Source: JAGLHV01 sp023132075 [NCBI: bacterium] (GTDB taxonomy: Bacteria; CBDUZB01; JAGLHV01). From it: 10,904 bases of DNA. The position numbers were made by a program, and so were the translations under genes. Numbering within the stretch: the first letter of the stretch is position 1; the number at the start of each line of letters is the position of its first letter. This document shows positions 6,563-10,904 of this stretch, in pieces. The notes below the pieces were generated by a model, which ran no database searches, was not told the origin of the DNA, and saw only the letters and a list, made by a program, of their open reading frames with translations. The stretch lies in NCBI GenBank assembly GCA_023132075.1, contig JAGLYT010000024.1, forward strand, positions 1 to 10,904, written 5' to 3'.

Positions 6563-8518
6563 TTACTTCCACAACTGTTTATAAACAAAATATGCCTGTC
6601 TCAAATCACGTAAAAAAGGACTGTTTTTTCCATCTCCCTGTCCAACAATACCTAACCATTCTTCCTGACTCCAGCCATCCGGAAAAGCCATTTCACAAGT
6701 TGGTTCATTATTCTGTATATCTAACGGATCTCCACGACTATCTTTCCACCACTCATCCAACCATTCAAATACTATCCCTCCAATTGCATTCCCTTCACCG
6801 GGCTCTCCCTGTGAGTTATACAAAATATCCTTCCAGCAATTATGATGATATTCTGCTTGTGCATTTTCATCCATTCCCTTTCCTGTAGCATAGGCATCAC
6901 ATCCAAATTCGGTGATAAGTATGGGACGATTAATTAATTTACCGGCTTTAATCCATAGTGTTCCAAATCCATTAGCTCCGGAATATTCATTTATTCCTAT
7001 AAAATCAAGTTCCGGAGCATAAACTGCGTAGATTTCAACAAGTTCCAAACCAACATTTCCTACACCAACAGGATGTTCCGGGTCAAGTTCGTGAACCATT
7101 TTTGCTACTTCATTAAGAAATTTTGCATAGATTTCAGGTTGTAAAAAAGCTTGAGTTCTGGTTGCATTTACCCCTGTATAATCAGAAGACATATTATTTT
7201 CATTACCCAGAATATACCCCAACAACCATGGTTCTTCCCTACATTCAATCACAGTTTGATACACTGCTTCTTTCATTTTTTCACACTGTTGGTAATCACT
7301 ATAATCCGTCCCCTCTATCCAATCTGCTCCGGAATGAACTGTATAAGCTCCGAGCGGATCACAAAGAAATACTCCTATACCGTAAGTATTATACATATCA
7401 CAAAGTAATTCTTTATTCAAAATAGTATTATTAAAAAGACGAATTACATTACATCCCATTTCTTTAAGTAATTTAAAATCACCGACAATTTTTTCATTCT
7501 TATCTTTTTTATTATTACGATTTTTATCTACCCATGTTTCATATGCTGTATCGATTAAACCATTACTATTTTCATCCGCTTTCATCCAATTCCATTGATA
7601 ATCTTTACCAACTTTGGTTGGACTATACTGCACTCCTCGCACAAAAAACGGTTTTCCATTCACCTGTAATTCCCAATGTCCGTTTTCGTATTGGACACAA
7701 CTTACTTTTCCACCCCGGCGTTGTATTATTTTAAACTTATTACTATCAATCCGCTCTTTTCTATTATTGCCATCCTTACAACAAATTAAATGCCCGGGGG
7801 TTACTGCTATACGGATTTTATGCGGATCTCCATCAACAGATTTTTCTACTTTAACACAAGCATCTACCAATTTCATTTCAATTTCGGGATGCATGCGGGT
7901 TAAATTAATGATTGCACTCCAGGCAGCAGGAGCAATAAACCATGCCCAAAGACCCTCACGGCTCCAACACATTGAACGGGGAAAAAAAATCATTGCTGCC
8001 CGATAAGCTTTAATGGCATGGAGGTAAAAACCTGCATTCTCTAAGGCCTTTGCTGTAAAAAACAACTTCACCCCCGGATTCTCATTCGCTGTTGCCCAAA
8101 CGAAAAAATCGGCAGCTAAATCCGATGTAGCAACATGATCCCAATGACTACCTTCAAGTCTACCTTCTTTCCTTAATTTTTTATATAATTTATCCTTTAT
8201 CACAGATTCCAAATTAGGAAAAATACCTTCCCCCACAGCCATGGACAACCCTTTTTCGTCTTTTATTACAAATTTGTAATCAAAAGTACCTACATTTTTA
8301 AATTCACCATATTTTTCATATTTTACAATTTTCTCTGTTCCGTATTCAGCAAGTTTAAAAAACGGCTTCTTTTGTCTTTTAGCTCCTTCACATTTTTTAT
8401 GGAAACAATTATTCATGGGATAAAAACAAATCATTAATAATAAAAGCTTTAATAATTTAATTTTCAAATACTTAATTGGAAACTTGTCCGTTATAAAAAC
8501 CAATCTTCCGGCGCACAT
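6563..8518 (-). CDS. exported GH-A-type glycosidase-like protein with internal calcium-loop motifs
   Basis: The product has 651 residues. A basic, hydrophobic N-terminus (about 15-33) suggests a signal peptide or anchor, although its cleavage site is unclear. Residues 130-235 are helical, with a TPR-like patch (ALENAGFYLHAIKAYRAAM). From about 281 comes ELQVNGKPFFVRGVQYSP, the usual entry to a GH2-type TIM barrel. The barrel carries NVIRLF, GNE with candidate acid/base Glu440, and LITEFG with candidate nucleophile Glu537. Clan GH-A enzymes use these two glutamates to hydrolyse or transfer glycosides; the substrate cannot be told. Two EF-hand-like loops (315-327 and 331-342) sit between the first strand and the barrel. 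The second fits Asp1, Asn3, Asn5, Asp9, Glu12 exactly. The ATG has AGGGG nine bases upstream. The gene follows the rhomboid-like gene by 24 bases, so they probably share a transcript. Confidence 0.85.
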   Translation of the reverse strand: MCAGRLVFITDKFPIKYLKIKLLKLLLLMICFYPMNNCFHKKCEGAKRQKKPFFKLAEYGTEKIVKYEKYGEFKNVGTFDYKFVIKDEKGLSMAVGEGIFPNLESVIKDKLYKKLRKEGRLEGSHWDHVATSDLAADFFVWATANENPGVKLFFTAKALENAGFYLHAIKAYRAAMIFFPRSMCWSREGLWAWFIAPAAWSAIINLTRMHPEIEMKLVDACVKVEKSVDGDPHKIRIAVTPGHLICCKDGNNRKERIDSNKFKIIQRRGGKVSCVQYENGHWELQVNGKPFFVRGVQYSPTKVGKDYQWNWMKADENSNGLIDTAYETWVDKNRNNKKDKNEKIVGDFKLLKEMGCNVIRLFNNTILNKELLCDMYNTYGIGVFLCDPLGAYTVHSGADWIEGTDYSDYQQCEKMKEAVYQTVIECREEPWLLGYILGNENNMSSDYTGVNATRTQAFLQPEIYAKFLNEVAKMVHELDPEHPVGVGNVGLELVEIYAVYAPELDFIGINEYSGANGFGTLWIKAGKLINRPILITEFGCDAYATGKGMDENAQAEYHHNCWKDILYNSQGEPGEGNAIGGIVFEWLDEWWKDSRGDPLDIQNNEPTCEMAFPDGWSQEEWLGIVGQGDGKNSPFLRDLRQAYFVYKQLWK

Positions 8519-8542
8519 AATGACATACCCCTATATTCATAT

Positions 8543-9346
8543 CTATTTATGCTCATGATTTTCAAGATGTTCCAGACAATATTCCTTTCCATCAGAACAG
8601 ATATCACACACACGAAATTCAAGATTCCCGTCATCTTTTTCAGTTCTTCCACAAATGAAACAGTTATGTAATGATTTCTTTTCCGATTCGGATAAATCCA
8701 ATAGTAACCTCTTCTTGCGATGCATTAATCTCATATTTTGAACAATATCAACCCAAAAAAACAAAAAATAATTTAAAATTGCAGTTAGTACCAACAATTT
8801 TGTAGCTACACCTCCAAAAACAATATTAACTGCAATAACTAACCAACCTATTATCGCTAAGTATTTCACTTTAACCGGAATAACAAGAAATAAATAGATA
8901 TTAAAATCGGGATATAAAGTAGCAAAAGCGAGAAATAAAGAAGTATTAAGGAACATATTACTAATATGGACAGAGGGAAAACAAAAACCAATCAGGGTAG
9001 TACTTACCATTCCAATCAAATAATATAGATTAAAACGAAAACTTCCCCATTCTGCTTCAAGTGCCGTCCCTACAAAATAAAGAAAATAAAGCATAAAAAA
9101 GATAAACAGAAAATGAGTAGAAGGCGGAATAAAAAGATAGGTAAAAAGACGCCAGATTTGTCCCTGAAAAATTTTTTCTGCATTCAACGTTAACAAACCT
9201 ACATAATGCGGGTTAAAATAACCTAAAATATAGACAAAAGCATTAAAACCCACTATATATATACTAATGTTTTGTATTGCAAACCGACTATAACGCCTTT
9301 CCAGATTATTAAGTAATTTTTCAAACCAATATTCAATTCTCTCCAT
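8543..9346 (-). CDS. rhomboid-fold membrane protein, probably not a protease, with Cys/His tail
   Basis: The product is 267 residues from the ATG at 9346, which has GGAG nine bases upstream. A TTG at 9364 lacks a Shine-Dalgarno. About six membrane segments cover residues 25-200. Rhomboid-family marks are GQIWRLFTYLFIP (62-74) and GTALEAEWGSFRFNLYYLIG (93-112). Rhomboid proteases need GxSG in the fourth segment and a His in the sixth. Here the fourth reads NTSLFLAFA (134-142) and the sixth has no His, so peptide-bond cleavage is unlikely. Derlin-like or iRhom-like binding without catalysis is the inference. The cytoplasmic tail has Cys229, Cys232, Cys247, Cys250, Cys257, His260, His264 and His266, arranged like a small zinc-binding module. 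The downstream glycosidase-like gene is 24 bases away, suggesting co-expression and perhaps a role in its membrane handling. Confidence 0.85.
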   Translation of the reverse strand: MERIEYWFEKLLNNLERRYSRFAIQNISIYIVGFNAFVYILGYFNPHYVGLLTLNAEKIFQGQIWRLFTYLFIPPSTHFLFIFFMLYFLYFVGTALEAEWGSFRFNLYYLIGMVSTTLIGFCFPSVHISNMFLNTSLFLAFATLYPDFNIYLFLVIPVKVKYLAIIGWLVIAVNIVFGGVATKLLVLTAILNYFLFFWVDIVQNMRLMHRKKRLLLDLSESEKKSLHNCFICGRTEKDDGNLEFRVCDICSDGKEYCLEHLENHEHK

Positions 9347-9413
9347 TTTCTCTTTCTCCGGCAAAAAAGATTAAGTAAATAACTTAAAAAAACTCTTGGC
9401 AGCCTATCTTTAT

Positions 9414-9439
9414 TTTTATTGAAATTTCCTTCAATAAAA
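9414..9439. repeat. 10-bp inverted repeat upstream of rhomboid-like gene
   Basis: TTTTATTGAA (9414-9423) and TTCAATAAAA (9430-9439) are perfect reverse complements around a six-base loop. The repeat lies between the stem-loop at 9441-9478 and the rhomboid-like gene. It could be part of a double terminator or an operator. It overlaps the place where the operon's promoter should lie, and I found no convincing -35/-10 pair there. Confidence 0.5.
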
Positions 9440-9440
9440 T

Positions 9441-9478
9441 AAACCCGAATTTTGTCTTCCGATGCAAAATCCGAGTTT
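9441..9478 (-). terminator. stem-loop terminator of copy B gene
   Basis: On the minus strand AACTCGGATTTTG and CAAAATTCGGGTT pair around a 10-base loop, with one more A-T pair outside. The two imperfect positions are G-U wobbles on this strand, whereas on the plus strand they would be C-A mismatches. A TTATTTTATTG stretch follows. The structure lies about 140 bases after the copy B stop codon and before the next operon. Confidence 0.6.
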
Positions 9479-9621
9479 TAAAAATTGAGAAGTACCCTTT
9501 TTAATAACCAAATTAACAACTCAAAATCTATACTTGGCCAAAAGTTTTTTTCGGTTAACCAAACAAAGAAAATTTTATTAACTTGAAATTTATTTATATC
9601 AATTTTTTTGTATTTAAAAAA

Positions 9622-10350
9622 TTATTCCGGTTCAAAATATGTGTTAAATAACAGCTGCATATCCTCCATTATGCCTTCATTTATTGAAACTACAACAAAA
9701 TCAGCAAAACAGTCAAGAAGAACAAGAGCATTAATATTTGCATCTTTGCCTTGAATAGCCGAAAATCTTTTACAAAAGTTCTTATTTACAATCTGAATAT
9801 CATTATAAATTTTAACTAATTCCTTTAATTCCCAATCCGGTTTTTTACCATGCTTACATAAAAAATACTGGGCAAGTAAATACATTGATATTACTCGATA
9901 TTTCGTCTCTTCCTGAGTCGCAAAAGGTAAATGGTAACGAACCATTGGCTTCATTTTTGCCATAATAGAACAATCATTGGCAACCATACATATACCAATT
10001 AAAGAACTTAACCCTTTTTGCAACGCAACATGTTTTATATATTTTCTTGCTGCTGATTCAATTATAACTTCAACTTCGTTATGAGATTTAAAACCGGAAA
10101 AAAACCCGAGTATTTCAATCATATTTATTGCAACAGGACAAAATCGATACTGGTTTTCATCCAAAGAACAATTAGGGCATTTAAAAAAAGCTAACTTCGC
10201 CCATTCGGGATATACTTTTCTATTTTCTCTTTGAACTAAATTTAAAGTTTTAGCGTCAAGTAAGACTCTGAATTCCTTTTCCACTCTATTATTTAATACA
10301 AACTTATAATTATAAACAATTTGTTCATCACTATCACTTGCATTAACCAC
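9622..10350 (-). CDS. conserved protein of unknown function with CxxC-x9-C motif (copy B)
   Basis: The product has 242 residues and is a paralogue of the gene at 5671-6396. Aligned from the first residue without any gap, about 138 of 240 positions are identical by hand count, and about 57 of 70 in residues 131-200. CPNC (58-61), Cys71, Cys127, Cys193 and Cys214 all fall at the same positions as in copy A. Copy B has additional Cys121 and Cys165. No signal peptide or membrane segment is visible. The start is a GTG with AGGGG eight bases upstream. It lies 80 bases after the sigma-factor stop codon. I found no clear promoter in between, so it may be read from the sigma-factor transcript or from a promoter of another class. 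The function is unknown; a metal- or cluster-binding regulatory or redox protein is a guess. Confidence 0.85.
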   Translation of the reverse strand: MVNASDSDEQIVYNYKFVLNNRVEKEFRVLLDAKTLNLVQRENRKVYPEWAKLAFFKCPNCSLDENQYRFCPVAINMIEILGFFSGFKSHNEVEVIIESAARKYIKHVALQKGLSSLIGICMVANDCSIMAKMKPMVRYHLPFATQEETKYRVISMYLLAQYFLCKHGKKPDWELKELVKIYNDIQIVNKNFCKRFSAIQGKDANINALVLLDCFADFVVVSINEGIMEDMQLLFNTYFEPE

Positions 10351-10430
10351 AATAATAACCCCTAATTTCTACCGCTTTCTTAGTTCTCAGTTACATATCC
10401 CGTATTTGTTTTTATCTTTTAAGTAAAAAT

Positions 10431-10904
10431 TTATCCCGTGTACTCTTTCAAAAATTTACTACGGGAAGGATGTCTTAACTTTCTTATCGCCTTTGCTTCA
10501 ATTTGTCTAACTCGTTCCCGGGTAATACTAAAAATTCGCCCTACTTCTTCTAATGTACGAGGATAACCTACCCCTATACCAAAACGTAATTTAATAATTT
10601 CCGCTTCCCGGGAGGCTAAAGTCGAAAGAATTTTTTCTATTTCCATACGCCGAAGTATTCCTGTTGCAGATTGATCAGGCGAAACATGAGATTTGTCTTC
10701 TATAAAATCTTCCAAATAGCTATCTTCTTCCTCCCCTATCGGAGTAGAAAGAGAAATAGGTTCTTGTATTATTTTTAATATCCCACGTACTTTATCCGCA
10801 GATATCTTCATTTCTTTAACGTACTCTCTGATATGAGGATCCCGCCCATGTTCCTGCCGATACTTACGTGTAATCCTGGATAATTTACTTATAATTTCTT
10901 TCAT
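10431..10904 (-). CDS. rpoD: RNA polymerase primary-type sigma factor, C-terminal part (regions 3-4), cut by window edge
   Basis: 157 residues are visible and the gene continues beyond position 10904. Residues 1-45 match sigma region 3 (MKEIISKL, then QEHGRDP as in the usual QELGREPT). PISLSTPIGEEEDSYLEDFIED (49-70) is region 3.2 of primary sigma factors. TLASREAEIIKLRFGIG is region 4.1, and RTLEEVGRIFSITRERVRQIEAKAIRKLRHPSRS is region 4.2, the helix-turn-helix that reads the -35 element. The Met at the window edge corresponds to the internal Met after the VH in the RPIRIPVHM stretch of the family, so it is probably not the start. The sequence is closest to RpoD/SigA rather than to RpoS, RpoH or sporulation factors. 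The TTGACA-like promoters in this window agree with such a factor. The final residues (LKEYTG) end within the usual range. Confidence 0.93.
   Translation of the reverse strand: MKEIISKLSRITRKYRQEHGRDPHIREYVKEMKISADKVRGILKIIQEPISLSTPIGEEEDSYLEDFIEDKSHVSPDQSATGILRRMEIEKILSTLASREAEIIKLRFGIGVGYPRTLEEVGRIFSITRERVRQIEAKAIRKLRHPSRSKFLKEYTG

Noticed and set aside
7123-8006. Several plus-strand open frames of 66-130 codons within 6592-8006
   Set aside because: They lie antisense to the glycosidase-like gene, overlap each other in different frames, and show no recognisable motifs or ribosome sites.
8543-9346. Active rhomboid protease
   Set aside because: The fourth membrane segment lacks GxSG and the sixth lacks the catalytic histidine, so only the fold is supported.

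Overview
This is an AT-rich (roughly one third GC by eye) bacterial chromosomal window. Every gene I can support lies on the minus strand, so transcription runs from position 10904 towards position 1. Several promoters fit the standard TTGACA/TATAAT pattern and most genes have recognisable Shine-Dalgarno sequences. Two genes have clear lipoprotein signal peptides. Lipoproteins, a primary-type sigma factor, a leucine-rich-repeat lipoprotein, a glycosidase with calcium-loop motifs and dispersed intergenic repeats would suit an uncultured low-GC bacterium of a candidate-phylum type (Omnitrophota-like or similar). The taxonomic guess is weak, and I see no phage, plasmid, transposase or CRISPR signature.

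Layout in transcription order: (1) 10904-10431, the C-terminal part of an RpoD/SigA-type sigma factor, cut by the window edge. (2) 10350-9622, a 242-residue cysteine-motif protein of unknown function (copy B), followed by a stem-loop terminator. (3) 9346-6563, a two-gene operon: a rhomboid-fold membrane protein that lacks the protease motif and carries a cysteine/histidine tail, then 24 bases on an exported GH-A-type glycosidase-like protein. (4) 6396-5671, copy A of the cysteine-motif protein, which aligns to copy B over 240 residues without a gap at about 57% identity. (5) 5500-3524, a lipoprotein built of 22 leucine-rich repeats, followed by a perfect 19-bp stem-loop. (6) 3334-2365, a lipoprotein with a YbjQ-like tail and a nitroreductase-family flavoprotein, apparently co-transcribed. 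(7) 2350-2097, an intergenic repeat cluster: two near-identical 81/82-bp copies, a diverged copy and a perfect hairpin. (8) 1853-213, a polytopic membrane protein fused to a class III cyclase-like domain with altered catalytic positions. (9) 67-1, tRNA-Gly(CCC), truncated by the window edge.

The genes do not form one obvious pathway. The shared theme of the middle is the cell envelope: two lipoproteins, two polytopic membrane proteins and an exported carbohydrate-active protein. The least explained items are the duplicated cysteine-motif family, which brackets the rhomboid-glycosidase operon, and the membrane cyclase-like receptor with substituted active-site residues.
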